Positions 44,801-53,918 of a stretch of 64,000 bases of DNA are shown piece after piece. The first letter of the stretch is position 1; each line of letters opens with the position of its first letter. The notes beneath the pieces were generated by a model. That model ran no database searches. It was not told the origin of the DNA and saw nothing but the letters and a program-made list of their open reading frames with translations. The DNA is from Zhengella mangrovi (lineage in GTDB: Bacteria > Pseudomonadota > Alphaproteobacteria > Rhizobiales > Rhizobiaceae): contig NZ_PDVP01000002.1 of the NCBI RefSeq assembly GCF_002727065.1, positions 124,001 to 188,000 on the forward strand. Reading direction: 5' to 3'. A program made the translations under genes and the position numbers.

Positions 44801-46516
44801 TTACTCCAGGTACTTGACCGGGTTGACGGGGTTGGAATTCTTGCGGATCTCGAAATGCAGTTTCGGCTGGCCGGCGGAACCGGAATTGCCGGCCCGCGCG
44901 ATCTCCTGGCCACGGCGGACCTTGTCGCCGCGGGAGACCAGCAGTTCGCTGTTGTGTCCATAGACCGACACCAGGCCATCGTCATGACGCACGAGGACGG
45001 TGTTGCCGAATTCCTTCAGGCCGCTGCCGGAGTAGATCACGACGCCGTTCTCGGCCGCCTTGACCGGGGTGCCGGCCGGCACGGCGATGTCGATGCCGTC
45101 ATTGGCCTTGCCGCCTGAGTTGGCGCCGAAGGCCGAGATGACCCGGCCGCGCACGGGCCAGCGGAGCTTGCCGATGCCGGTGGTTTCCGGCGCAACGGCC
45201 GCCACTTTCTCGGCCTGGCGGATCACCGCCTCGTCCTTGTGCTTCGGCGGCGTGTAGGTCGGCAGTTCCTTGCCGGACTTTGCCGACGGCCCTGCCCCGC
45301 CGGTGATGATGGGATCGACATTCGGCTTGGCCGTGCTGGCCGTCTGAACAGGCTCACCGCCGGCCGGGATGGCCAGTTTCTGGCCGATCCGGAGATTGCC
45401 GTTGCTCAGCCCGTTGGCCGATTTGAGCGCCGCGACCGTGACACCGTGGCGGCGGGCGATGGCATAGAGCGAATCGCCGGCGACGACGGTATAGCGCCCG
45501 TCGGCAGACGGCGCTTCGGCCGCCACCTTCCTCGGCGCCGGGCTGGTCGCCGCTTCCACCTGCTGGCGCTGCGGACGCGGCTTCGGCTCTTCGCGCACCA
45601 TGGCGACCTGCTGGCGCGGGGCGTCGCTTGGAACCGGCACGCGGTCGGACGGGACGTCGAACTTCGTCCCGCGCGAGGATTTCGCGGCGATCGTCTGCGG
45701 ATTGGCATCGGGTGCCGAGGTCGGCGCATTCGACGAATAGACGTAGGTCGGAATGACGATCGACTGACCGGACGCCACGTCGCGCGGGTTGGAAATACCG
45801 TTGACCCGCAGGATCTCCTTGGCCGGCACGCCGAACCGCTTGGAGAGATTGTAGATCGTTTCGCCTTCCCGAAGGGTGACGCGGGTGCCGCCCGACGCGG
45901 TCCAGCCGTTGCCGGCCGGCTCGGAGGCAGATGCCGGCGCCGGCTTCGAAACCGGGAGCGGTTGCGGTGCCGCTGCCGCGCGGGGTTCAACCGGCGTCAC
46001 ATTGACCGGGGCGCCAACCTTGCTCGTCGAACCGGTTGCGCGGCGATCGACGGCCGGCGCGGGTGCGGCGAGCGCCTGGCGCTGGACAGCGGGCTGTTCG
46101 ACGGGCGGCCGCACGGCCTGGCGGGCTGCCGAGGGCGCCGACGCGACCCGCGCATCGCCCGGGTAAGGCTGCGCCGCGCGGTAGGCCGCCTGCGGCTGCG
46201 CCGGATAGGCGCTCGTCGGTGACTGCCGGTAAACCGGCGCATTGCCGACCGTGGCGTTCGGCACCACCCGTCCGCCGGGAATGAGCCGGGCGGGATCGCT
46301 CGCGACGGACCCTGTCGCGGTCTTGTCGAGGTCACCCGGATAGGGCTGCGACGCTGCCGGCTGCTGCCGGGCGCCCACAGGCACGGCCGAGGTGTAGAGC
46401 CCGTCGGCGAAGCGCGAGGCATCCGAACTGCAGCCAGCCGCAAGCCCGCCGACGATCACGAGGGCTGCGCCCCGTGAAAGGACCCGTGCATATGCCTTGA
46501 TTGTGCTGCCTTGCAT
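44801..46516 (-). CDS. LysM-LysM-LytM lipoprotein with degenerate peptidase site (NlpD/DipM-like)
   Basis: A 571-residue outer-membrane lipoprotein (lipobox LAAGC, Cys29) with a long Ala/Pro linker, LysM domains at about 212-258 and 341-384, and a C-terminal M23 LytM domain (about 451-571). Two residues needed for zinc catalysis are replaced: the first metal ligand is Asn472 (NDGID instead of HxGxD), and the HxH motif reads KLH (Lys552). Asp476, His521 and His554 remain. This is the pattern of non-enzymatic activators of cell-wall amidases in division. It heads a run nlpD-pcm-surE-serS in reverse gene order, a common arrangement. The ATG at 46516 precedes the signal peptide. Confidence 0.93.
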   Translation of the reverse strand: MQGSTIKAYARVLSRGAALVIVGGLAAGCSSDASRFADGLYTSAVPVGARQQPAASQPYPGDLDKTATGSVASDPARLIPGGRVVPNATVGNAPVYRQSPTSAYPAQPQAAYRAAQPYPGDARVASAPSAARQAVRPPVEQPAVQRQALAAPAPAVDRRATGSTSKVGAPVNVTPVEPRAAAAPQPLPVSKPAPASASEPAGNGWTASGGTRVTLREGETIYNLSKRFGVPAKEILRVNGISNPRDVASGQSIVIPTYVYSSNAPTSAPDANPQTIAAKSSRGTKFDVPSDRVPVPSDAPRQQVAMVREEPKPRPQRQQVEAATSPAPRKVAAEAPSADGRYTVVAGDSLYAIARRHGVTVAALKSANGLSNGNLRIGQKLAIPAGGEPVQTASTAKPNVDPIITGGAGPSAKSGKELPTYTPPKHKDEAVIRQAEKVAAVAPETTGIGKLRWPVRGRVISAFGANSGGKANDGIDIAVPAGTPVKAAENGVVIYSGSGLKEFGNTVLVRHDDGLVSVYGHNSELLVSRGDKVRRGQEIARAGNSGSAGQPKLHFEIRKNSNPVNPVKYLE

Positions 46517-46630
46517 GATCTGAACCCGCCATAACTCGATAACTCGCACGCCATGATTAAAGCGCGTTAATGTTACTGTCGGGTTAAGCGGGGGCGGACG
46601 TCTGCCTGTTTTCGTGGCAGCGCAAGCGTT

Positions 46631-47290
46631 TCAGAGGGTGGCGGCGATACCGCGGACGATCGGCTGGAAGCGGACGATGCCGATATCGCTGCGTTCGAAG
46701 CGGCTGCCGACCTTGGTCAGGCGGGCAAGAACCTGGCGGTCGTCGGCCGGTCCGATCGGGGCAATCATGATGCCGCCGGACGACAGCAGGTCGACGTATC
46801 CGCGCGGCATGGCATCGAAGGCCGGCCACACGACGATGCGGTCGAAAGGCCCCTCGCCGTCGATCGCCTTCTCGGCATCGCCATGCCGCTGCAGCACGTT
46901 GAGGAGACCGAGCGTCCGGTAGCGCTCGGCGGCCTCGGCGGCCAGTGTGCGGAACCGCTCGACCGTGGTGACGCGGGACGCGATCCGGCTCATCACCGCG
47001 GCGGTGAAGCCTGACCCGGTGCCGATCTCCAGCACCCTCTGGCCGGGCTGGAGATCGAGCGAGGCGAGGACGCGGCCCTGGAGGTCGAGGCCCTCGACGC
47101 TCTCGCCACAGCCGATCGGGCATGAGCGTGCGCCGAAGGCCGCCTGCTGGTGCTCGGAGGGGATGAAGATGCGCCGGGGGGTCGCCTCGAATGCCGCGAA
47201 CAGGCGGTTGTCATCAATGCCGGCGGCGCGCATCCGCAGAACGAATGCCGCGAAAGCTTCCGCCTCCGACCCGCGGGCAGACGATTGCAT
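46631..47290 (-). CDS. pcm: Protein-L-isoaspartate O-methyltransferase
   Basis: A 219-residue SAM-dependent methyltransferase that repairs isoaspartyl residues. The N-terminal VLRMRAAGI and FIPSEHQQAAF are typical, and motif I reads VLEIGTGSGFTAAV, close to the Pcm consensus. The conserved post-I and FDRIVVWPAFD region follows. Its ATG overlaps the surE stop as ATGA, a near-universal pairing. A stretch upstream in frame belongs to surE. Confidence 0.96.
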   Translation of the reverse strand: MQSSARGSEAEAFAAFVLRMRAAGIDDNRLFAAFEATPRRIFIPSEHQQAAFGARSCPIGCGESVEGLDLQGRVLASLDLQPGQRVLEIGTGSGFTAAVMSRIASRVTTVERFRTLAAEAAERYRTLGLLNVLQRHGDAEKAIDGEGPFDRIVVWPAFDAMPRGYVDLLSSGGIMIAPIGPADDRQVLARLTKVGSRFERSDIGIVRFQPIVRGIAATL

Positions 47291-48045
47291 CAGAAGGCTC
47301 TCCGCAGGGCTTCCTGGGCTTCGCGCGCGGTCAGGTCGAGCTTGAGCGGCGTGACCGAGATGTGATTGTCGCGCAGCGCCGCGATGTCGGTGCCTTCGAC
47401 GGCATCGAACTGCTTGCGGCCGAAGCGGATCCAGAAATAGGGGAAGTTGCGCCCGTCGCGGCGCTCCTCGATGCCGACCCCGTGCACGATGCGGCCCTGG
47501 CCGGTGACCTTGACCCCGACCACCTCGTCCGGCCGGCAATTGGGGAAGTTCACGTTGAGCAGCACGCCCTCGGGCAGTTCGGCGGAAAGGCAGCGCTTGA
47601 GGACGTCCACGGCGTGGGTCTCGGCGACCTCGTAGGGAACGACGCGGCCCTCGTCGGAAAAATTGTAGCCCTGGCTCAGGGCGATGGAGCGGATGCCGAC
47701 CAGCGTGCCCTCCATGGCGCCGGCGACCGTGCCCGAATAGGTGACGTCGTCGGCGATGTTGGTGCCGGAGTTGACGCCCGACAGCACGAGATCCGGCGGT
47801 TCCGGCATGATGTGGCGCACGGCCATGATGACGCAGTCGGTCGGTGTGCCGCGCACGGCGAAGTGGCGGTCATCGAGCTTGCGCAGGCGCAAGGGGTGCG
47901 ACAGCGTCAGCGAGTGGGCCAGGCCGGACTGGTCGGTCTCGGGCGCCACGACCCAGACGTCGTCGGACAATTGCCGCGCGATCCGCTCCAGAACGGCAAT
48001 CCCCTCGTCGTGAATGCCATCGTCGTTGGTCAGCAGGATGCGCAT
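47290..48045 (-). CDS. surE: 5'/3'-nucleotidase SurE
   Basis: A 251-residue SurE, a metal-dependent nucleoside monophosphate phosphatase involved in survival in stationary phase. N-terminal [14 protein letters not shown] carries the metal-binding Asp pair; [23 protein letters not shown] is the active-site loop. Coupled to pcm downstream and 31 bp after serS. Confidence 0.97.
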   Translation of the reverse strand: MRILLTNDDGIHDEGIAVLERIARQLSDDVWVVAPETDQSGLAHSLTLSHPLRLRKLDDRHFAVRGTPTDCVIMAVRHIMPEPPDLVLSGVNSGTNIADDVTYSGTVAGAMEGTLVGIRSIALSQGYNFSDEGRVVPYEVAETHAVDVLKRCLSAELPEGVLLNVNFPNCRPDEVVGVKVTGQGRIVHGVGIEERRDGRNFPYFWIRFGRKQFDAVEGTDIAALRDNHISVTPLKLDLTAREAQEALRRAF

Positions 48046-48076
48046 GCCTTCTCCTTCGTGTTGGCCCGCGGCCGGC

Positions 48077-49366
48077 TCAGCCGCGGGTAATGGTCTCCAG
48101 CCCGCCCATGTAGGGACGCAGCGCGTCCGGCACGGTAATCGAGCCGTCCTCGTTCTGGTAGTTTTCCATGACGGCGATCAGGGCGCGGCCGACCGCGATG
48201 CCCGAGCCGTTGAGGGTGTGGACGAACCGGGTCTGCTTCTCGCCGGCGGCGCGGTAGCGCGCATTCATGCGCCGTGCCTGGAAATCGCCGCAGACGGAAC
48301 AGGACGAGATCTCGCGGTAAGCGTCCTGGCCCGGCAACCAGACCTCGATGTCATAGGTCTTCCGGGCGCCAAAGCCCATGTCGCCGGTGCACAGCACGAC
48401 GGTGCGGAACGGCAGGTCGAGGCGCTTCAGGATGTCCTCGGCGCAACCGGTCATGCGTTCATGCTCGTCGATCGACGTGTCGGCGTCGGTGATCGAAACC
48501 ATCTCGACCTTGTTGAACTGGTGCTGGCGCAACATGCCGCGGGTGTCGCGGCCCGCAGACCCGGCCTCGGACCGGAAGCAGGGCGTCAGCGCGGTAAAGC
48601 GGAAGGGCAGCCTCTCGGCCTCGAGGATGTCGCCGGCAACGAGATTCGTCAGCGGCACCTCGGCCGTCGGGATCAGGCCCAGGCGGGCATTGCCGTGCGG
48701 GGTGAAGAACAGATCCTCCTCGAACTTCGGCAATTGCCCGGTTCCGAAAAAGGTCTCGTCCCTGACCAGCAGCGGCGGATTGACCTCCATATAGCCGTGC
48801 TCGGAAGTCTGGACATCGAGCATGAACTGGCCAAGCGCGCGTTCCAGGCGGGCGAGCGCGCCCTTCAGCACGGTGAAGCGGGCGCCGGAGAGCTTGGCGG
48901 CGGCCTCGAAATCCATCAGGCCCAAGGCCTCGCCGAGCTCGAAATGCTCCTTCGGCTGGAAGGCGAATTCGGGACGGCGGCCGACCTTGCGGACCTCGAC
49001 GTTGCCGCTCTCGTCGGCGCCATCAGGGACGTCGTCGAGCGGGACGTTGGGCAGGCGCGCGAGCGCATCGTTGAAACGGGCGTTGAGCTCACGCTCGACG
49101 GTTTCGCCGGACTGGAGCTCGGCTTTGATGGCGGCGACCTCGGCCTTGAGCTTCTCCGCGGTCTCGAGGTCCTTCTGGCCCATGGCCTTGCCGATTTCCC
49201 TGGACGCGGCATTGCGTCGTTCCTGCAAGGCCTGCAGGCGGGAAATGTGGGCGCGACGGTCTTCGTCGAGGGCGATCAGGGCCGCGGCCTGCGGCTCGGC
49301 GCCGCGACGCGCCAGCGCCTGATCCAGTGCTTCAGGATTTTCGCGGATCCACTTGATATCGAGCAT
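48077..49366 (-). CDS. serS: Seryl-tRNA synthetase
   Basis: A 429-residue class II synthetase. The N-terminal coiled-coil arm (about 25-110, with many Glu/Lys/Ala heptads) contacts the tRNA-Ser variable arm; the catalytic core has [42 protein letters not shown] (motif 2) and motif 3 at the end ([19 protein letters not shown]). Located between tatC and surE on the same strand. Confidence 0.98.
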   Translation of the reverse strand: MLDIKWIRENPEALDQALARRGAEPQAAALIALDEDRRAHISRLQALQERRNAASREIGKAMGQKDLETAEKLKAEVAAIKAELQSGETVERELNARFNDALARLPNVPLDDVPDGADESGNVEVRKVGRRPEFAFQPKEHFELGEALGLMDFEAAAKLSGARFTVLKGALARLERALGQFMLDVQTSEHGYMEVNPPLLVRDETFFGTGQLPKFEEDLFFTPHGNARLGLIPTAEVPLTNLVAGDILEAERLPFRFTALTPCFRSEAGSAGRDTRGMLRQHQFNKVEMVSITDADTSIDEHERMTGCAEDILKRLDLPFRTVVLCTGDMGFGARKTYDIEVWLPGQDAYREISSCSVCGDFQARRMNARYRAAGEKQTRFVHTLNGSGIAVGRALIAVMENYQNEDGSITVPDALRPYMGGLETITRG

Positions 49367-49476
49367 GGGAACGTTCCGGACTTGTCATTGCAGCGCGCTT
49401 CATACGCGAGTCGCGCGACAGAGGCGAGAACCGGGCACGACAGGACCACCGGGGCGGGACAAGCCCGCCCGGACGG

Positions 49477-50379
49477 TCACGGCATGGAGCCGCGACCCTG
49501 CTCCTCGAGATCCGCCTCATCGGAAGACGATCCGCCTTCCGGCGGTTGCGGTTCGGGATCGGGTGTCTCGTCCTCGTCCTCGTCGTCCTGCTCGCGTTCT
49601 GCGCGCTCGCGCTCCACCAGACGCGCGGTGTAGATGGAAATCTCGTAGAGAAGGATGGTCGGCAGCGCAAGACCGATCTGGCTGACCGGATCGGGGGGCG
49701 TCAGAATGGCGGCCGTGATGAAGGCAAAGACGATGGCGTACTTGCGCTTCTCGCGAAGACCGTCGGAGGTCGCCAGGCCAGCCCGCGCCAGCAGCGTGGT
49801 CACCACGGGAAGCTGGAAGACGAGGCCGAAGGCGAAGATCAGCGTCATGATCAGTCCGAGATACTCGGACACCTTCGGCAGGAGCGAAATGTCGACCTGC
49901 CCTTCCCCGCCCGTCTGTTCCATGGCCAGGAAGAACCACATCACCATCGGCATGAAGAAGGTGTAGACCAGCGTCGCGCCGAGCAGGAACAGCAGCGGAG
50001 AAGCCACCAGGAACGGCAGGAATGCCTTGCGCTCGTTGCGGTACAGCCCCGGCGCGATGAACTTGTAGACCTGCGCGGCGATCACGGGAAAGGCGAGGAT
50101 CAGGCCGCCGAACATGGCGATCTTGATCTGGGTGAAGAAGAATTCCTGCGGCGCGGTGTAGATCAGCGCCACCTTGCGGTGGTCCATCCCGGCCCAGATG
50201 ACCGCCCACTTGAACGGCAGGACGAGGAAATTGAACAGGTCCTTGGCCCAGAAGAAGCAGAACAGGAAGGCGATGAAAAAGCCGCCCACCGCCCACATCA
50301 GGCGCTGACGGAGTTCGATGAGGTGCTCGATCAGCGGCGCCGACGAGGCCTCGATATCCACTTCGTCCTGCTTGCTCAC
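49477..50379 (-). CDS. tatC: Twin-arginine translocase subunit TatC, GTG start
   Basis: A 300-residue TatC with six membrane helices, receptor for twin-arginine signal peptides. Early motif LIEHLIELRQRLMWAVGGF and the PEFFFTQIK-like region (APQEFFFTQIKIAMFGG) are typical, with FPVIAAQVYKFIAPGLYRNERKAF. The C terminus has a long acidic tail (ERAEREQDDEDEDE) longer than in enteric TatC. The start is GTG at 50379, overlapping the tatB stop as GTGA. Confidence 0.97.
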   Translation of the reverse strand: MSKQDEVDIEASSAPLIEHLIELRQRLMWAVGGFFIAFLFCFFWAKDLFNFLVLPFKWAVIWAGMDHRKVALIYTAPQEFFFTQIKIAMFGGLILAFPVIAAQVYKFIAPGLYRNERKAFLPFLVASPLLFLLGATLVYTFFMPMVMWFFLAMEQTGGEGQVDISLLPKVSEYLGLIMTLIFAFGLVFQLPVVTTLLARAGLATSDGLREKRKYAIVFAFITAAILTPPDPVSQIGLALPTILLYEISIYTARLVERERAEREQDDEDEDETPDPEPQPPEGGSSSDEADLEEQGRGSMP

Positions 50380-50846
50380 GCGCCTTTTCCTGTCTTCTCG
50401 CCGTCGCCCTCGGTCTTGGCGGACGGGGTGGTTTCCAGCGTGCCCTCGCCCGGAACGGCCGTCGCGCCGGTCTTGGCGGGCTCGGCCGGATGGGTGGACG
50501 GCTCGGCCTTGGCCGTTCCCTTGACCGGTTCGTTCGAACGCGGCTTGGTGGCATCGTCAAGGCTGCCCTTGATCTCGTCACCGATCTTGTTGAGCGGATT
50601 GAGAGACTTGCGGATCTCGTTGGTCGGGTTCATCGACCGCGCGGTATCGGCCAGCGACTTGAGATCGTCGAGTTCGGCTTCGCGCAGGGCGTCGTCGAAC
50701 TGGCGTCTGAAATCGCCCGCCATCGCCCGCAGCTTCGACGTCGTCCGCCCGAAGGTGCGAAGCATTTTCGGCAAATCCTTGGGGCCGACGACCACGATCA
50801 GCACGATCGCGATTACCAGCAGTTCAGGCCAGCCAACATCAAGCAT
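50376..50846 (-). CDS. tatB: Twin-arginine translocase subunit TatB
   Basis: A 156-residue TatB: N-terminal membrane helix with the Glu of GWPELLVIAIVLIVVVGPKDLP, amphipathic helix (LPKMLRTFGRTTSKLRAMAGDFRRQFDDAL) and a Pro/Lys/Glu-rich tail. Together with TatC it binds substrates. It lies 79 bp after tatA and overlaps tatC. Confidence 0.97.
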   Translation of the reverse strand: MLDVGWPELLVIAIVLIVVVGPKDLPKMLRTFGRTTSKLRAMAGDFRRQFDDALREAELDDLKSLADTARSMNPTNEIRKSLNPLNKIGDEIKGSLDDATKPRSNEPVKGTAKAEPSTHPAEPAKTGATAVPGEGTLETTPSAKTEGDGEKTGKGA

Positions 50847-50925
50847 TACAGTCGAGCCTCGTCAGACACGCCACGGCGCCGCACCCGGGAAGGCGCGGCG
50901 CGTTCCTCCGTCCCGGTGCCCGGGA

Positions 50926-51147
50926 TCAGGAGTTGGCGGACTTTTCCTTGCTGTCGGAGACCACTTCTTCCTTGCGGTGCTCGACGGTCTTGGACTGGTC
51001 GGACGTCTCGTCGTCCGCCATTCCCTTCTTGAAGCTCTTGATGCCCTTTGCGACATCGCCCATCAGCTCGGGGATCTTGCCACGGCCGAAGAGCAGAAGC
51101 ACGACCACCAGAACGATGATCCAGTGCCAGATTGAAAAGCTACCCAT
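50926..51147 (-). CDS. tatA: Twin-arginine translocase subunit TatA
   Basis: A 73-residue TatA: membrane helix [17 protein letters not shown], the hinge [24 protein letters not shown] and a charged tail. TatA forms the translocation pore. It is first in tatABC and 33 bp past the ABC ATPase gene; the two may share a transcript. Confidence 0.97.
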   Translation of the reverse strand: MGSFSIWHWIIVLVVVLLLFGRGKIPELMGDVAKGIKSFKKGMADDETSDQSKTVEHRKEEVVSDSKEKSANS

Positions 51148-51180
51148 AACAAACCTCGTGTGTGCGTTCTCAGATGTGAC

Positions 51181-52278
51181 TTAAGCGGTTTCGCCGCCGG
51201 TTTCAAATACAAGTATGTCGCTTTTTCTCACGGAGACGCGAATGTCGCGCCGGCCGGGCTCCAGCGACCCGTGCCGGAAGCGCGCGCGAACAGGCATTTC
51301 CGCGCCGGGTACCGCCAAATCAACCATTTCCGCAATTCCCAGAAATCGCCGCGACAGAACCCGCGCCTCGACCGCCCCGGCCTCGTCCACCTCGATCCCG
51401 GCGAGACGGATGGCGACCGTGGCCTTCGCGCCCTCCGGCAGGTTCCCGGCGGAAAAGCGGCCGAGTGGCGTCTCGACACCGGCGCCTGCAACCGTCGCGT
51501 CGAAGAGGTTCAACTCGGAAAAGAACCCGGCAGCAAACAGGTTGACCGGCTTGTGATACAGATCGTCACCGGATCCTGCCTGGACCAGCTTCCCGTCCTT
51601 CAGAAGAGCTATCCGGTCGCCCATGCGCATCGCCTCTTCCGCATCGTGGGTCACAACAATGGCGGTTGTGCGGCTTTGCCGCAGGATCGACAGGGTTTCG
51701 GACCGGATGGAATCCTTCAGGCGCGAATCGAGACCGGAGAACGGTTCGTCCATCAGCAGCACGGCGGGGCGCGGCGCGATGGCGCGGGCCAGGGCCACCC
51801 GCTGCTGCTCACCGCCCGAGAGGACATGGGGATAGGCATCGGCATAATGCTGGAGGCCTACGCGCGACAGGGCAATCATCGCCTCCGAGCGGGCCTCGGC
51901 GAGCGATAGCGCGGTCAGCCCGAACATCACGTTGCGCAAGATCGTCAGGTGCGGAAAGAGCGCGAAATCCTGGAAGACGAGGCCGATGGAGCGGTCCTCC
52001 GGCGGCAGAAACACGTCGGGACCGGCAATTTCACGGCCATTGAGCCTTATGGTGCCGGCCGACTGCGCCTCGATGCCGGCGGCGATCCGCAGCAGCGTCG
52101 TCTTGCCCGACCCGGAGGGACCGAGCAGGCAGGTGACCTTGCCGGCCTCGGCCACCAGCGAGAGGCCCTGAAGGGTCGGCTTGCCGCCATAGGCATGGTG
52201 GATGGACTCGAACGCCAGTTCGGCGGCGAAGGATACGCCTGCCGGTACGCGCCCGATCGTCTTCTGCACCGATGCCAT
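51181..52278 (-). CDS. ABC transporter ATP-binding protein (FbpC/PotA-like), orphan
   Basis: A 365-residue ABC ATPase with all motifs: Walker A GPSGSGKTT, Q-loop LVFQDFALFPH, signature LSGGEQQR, Walker B VLLMDEP and switch VTHD. A C-terminal TOBE-like region (about 255-360) puts it in the Fe(III)/polyamine/sugar importer class (CUT1/FbpC type). No permease or binding-protein gene is nearby, so the substrate is unknown. It interrupts the scpB-tatA junction that is direct in many related genomes. Confidence 0.9.
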   Translation of the reverse strand: MASVQKTIGRVPAGVSFAAELAFESIHHAYGGKPTLQGLSLVAEAGKVTCLLGPSGSGKTTLLRIAAGIEAQSAGTIRLNGREIAGPDVFLPPEDRSIGLVFQDFALFPHLTILRNVMFGLTALSLAEARSEAMIALSRVGLQHYADAYPHVLSGGEQQRVALARAIAPRPAVLLMDEPFSGLDSRLKDSIRSETLSILRQSRTTAIVVTHDAEEAMRMGDRIALLKDGKLVQAGSGDDLYHKPVNLFAAGFFSELNLFDATVAGAGVETPLGRFSAGNLPEGAKATVAIRLAGIEVDEAGAVEARVLSRRFLGIAEMVDLAVPGAEMPVRARFRHGSLEPGRRDIRVSVRKSDILVFETGGETA

Positions 52279-52329
52279 GAAAACCCGTCACCCGTTCGAA
52301 CCGCTGTTCAGCCGCAGCGGCCAATGGGG

Positions 52330-53070
52330 TCAATCATCCTCTGGCCGCGGTGTCAACAATCCAAGTTCCTCCAGATCGATGTCGGTCAGGGGATCCTCGT
52401 CCTCAGTCAGTTCGTCCGGGGAAGACAGCGGCGTCGGCATGGAGAAGTTGGACGGCATGCGCGAGGACAGAAGGCCGGCCCCCTTCAACTCGTCCATTCC
52501 CGGCAGGTCGCGCAGTTCCTCCAGCCCGAAATGATCGAGGAAGGAGGGGGTCGTGCCATAGGTCACCGGACGGCCCGGCGTGCGCCGGCGCCCGCGAAGC
52601 CGTACCCAGCCGGTTTCCATCAGCGTATCCAGCGTCCCCTTGGAGGTTTCGACGCCGCGGATCTCTTCCATCTCGGCGCGGGTGACCGGCTGGTGATAGG
52701 CGATGATGGCCAGCACCTCCAGCGCCGCGCGGGAAAGCTTCTTCTGGTCGACGGCCTCGCGGCTCATCAGGAAGGACAGGTCATCGGCGGTGCGGAACGC
52801 CCAGGCATCCTCGACGCGGACAAGGTTGACGCCCCGCGCGGCATAATCGGCGCGCAGTTTTTCCATCACGGCGCGAACCGGCGTGCCCTGCGGCAGGCGC
52901 TCGGCCAGCAGTTTCTCGGTCACGGGCTGGGCGGAGGCAAAGACGAGCGCCTCGGCCATGCGCGAGACCTCGGCCATGGCGCGCTCGTCGAGCGGCGCCG
53001 ATGCATCGGCCCCTGTCTCATGCGCCAAGGCATCATTGTCCGCGATCGGCACCCGGTCCCCGTCAGCCAT
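52330..53070 (-). CDS. scpB: Segregation and condensation protein B
   Basis: A 246-residue ScpB, kleisin-partner of the SMC-ScpAB condensin complex. Two winged-helix domains are recognisable (EVSRMAEALVFASAQPVTEKLLAERLP; LSRAALEVLAIIAYHQPVTRAEMEEIRGV, then TYGTTPSFLDHFGLEELRDLPGM). A Ser/Asp/Glu-rich C-terminal tail follows. Its start overlaps the end of scpA by 8 bp. Confidence 0.96.
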   Translation of the reverse strand: MADGDRVPIADNDALAHETGADASAPLDERAMAEVSRMAEALVFASAQPVTEKLLAERLPQGTPVRAVMEKLRADYAARGVNLVRVEDAWAFRTADDLSFLMSREAVDQKKLSRAALEVLAIIAYHQPVTRAEMEEIRGVETSKGTLDTLMETGWVRLRGRRRTPGRPVTYGTTPSFLDHFGLEELRDLPGMDELKGAGLLSSRMPSNFSMPTPLSSPDELTEDEDPLTDIDLEELGLLTPRPEDD

Positions 53071-53905
53071 GGGCGGCCGGTGCGGTTGCGGGCCGGCGCG
53101 GTGCCGTGCGCGGTTTCAGGTAGATCGGCGCGAAGGCCTTTTCCTGGCGGATCTCCAGGGCCCCCTCGCGCACCATTTCCAGGCTGGCCACGAAGGTGCT
53201 GGCGATGGCGGTCGTCCGTTCCTCCGGTGTCGTCAAGAAATCGATCAGGAAGGCGTCCAGCGCCGTCCATTCGCCGACGGTGCCGACCAGGCGCTCCAGC
53301 ACGGCACGGGCGTCCTTGAGCGACCAGACCGCGCGCCGGGCGATCTGCACCCGGGAAATGGCCTGACGCTGGCGCTGGGCCGCGTAGGCTGTCAGCAGGT
53401 CGTAGAGCGAGGCGGAAAACTCGCTCTTGCGATCAACGATGACCACTTCCGGACAGCCGCGCGAAAAGACGTCGCGGCCAAGGCGATTGCGGTTGATCAG
53501 GCGCGCGGCCGCATCGCGCATGGCCTCTAGGCGCTTGAGGCGGAACTGAAGCATGGCCGCCATTTCCTCGCCGGACTGCTCGTCGCCGCGCGGCGGCTTG
53601 GGAATGAGCAGTTTCGATTTCAGGAACGCCAGCCAGGCCGCCATGACCAGGTAGTCGGCGGCCAGTTCCAGCTTCAACGCACGGGCCTTGGCGATGAAGT
53701 CGAGATATTGCTCGGCCAGGGCCAGGACGGAGATCTTCGCCAGGTCCACCTTCTGGTTTCGCGCCAGGTGCAGCAGCAGATCGAGCGGGCCCTCGAAGCC
53801 GTCGACGTCGATCACCAGTTCGGGACCGGCCGGACGCTCCTCGCGTTCGCTCCAGAGCTGGTCCATCGGCGTTGCCGGCTGTTTTTCCCGCGTGCTGGCC
53901 TTCAT
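53063..53905 (-). CDS. scpA: Segregation and condensation protein A
   Basis: A 280-residue ScpA kleisin of the SMC complex. The N-terminal hallmark DGFEGPLDLLLHLARNQKVDLAKI is clear; the C-terminal winged-helix segment includes VASLEMVREGALEIRQEKAFAPI. The ATG at 53905 (MKASTREK) is chosen; an ATG at 53866 (MDQLWSER) is possible. It begins 13 bp beyond the nagZ stop, in one operon with it. Confidence 0.95.
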   Translation of the reverse strand: MKASTREKQPATPMDQLWSEREERPAGPELVIDVDGFEGPLDLLLHLARNQKVDLAKISVLALAEQYLDFIAKARALKLELAADYLVMAAWLAFLKSKLLIPKPPRGDEQSGEEMAAMLQFRLKRLEAMRDAAARLINRNRLGRDVFSRGCPEVVIVDRKSEFSASLYDLLTAYAAQRQRQAISRVQIARRAVWSLKDARAVLERLVGTVGEWTALDAFLIDFLTTPEERTTAIASTFVASLEMVREGALEIRQEKAFAPIYLKPRTAPRRPATAPAAHG

Positions 53906-53918
53906 CGCGACCGGGTCC

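Noticed and set aside
44605-44817. 70-codon plus-strand frame in the gap after the DUF815 gene
   Set aside because: No ribosome binding site and overlaps the end of the LysM-LytM gene; looks non-coding.
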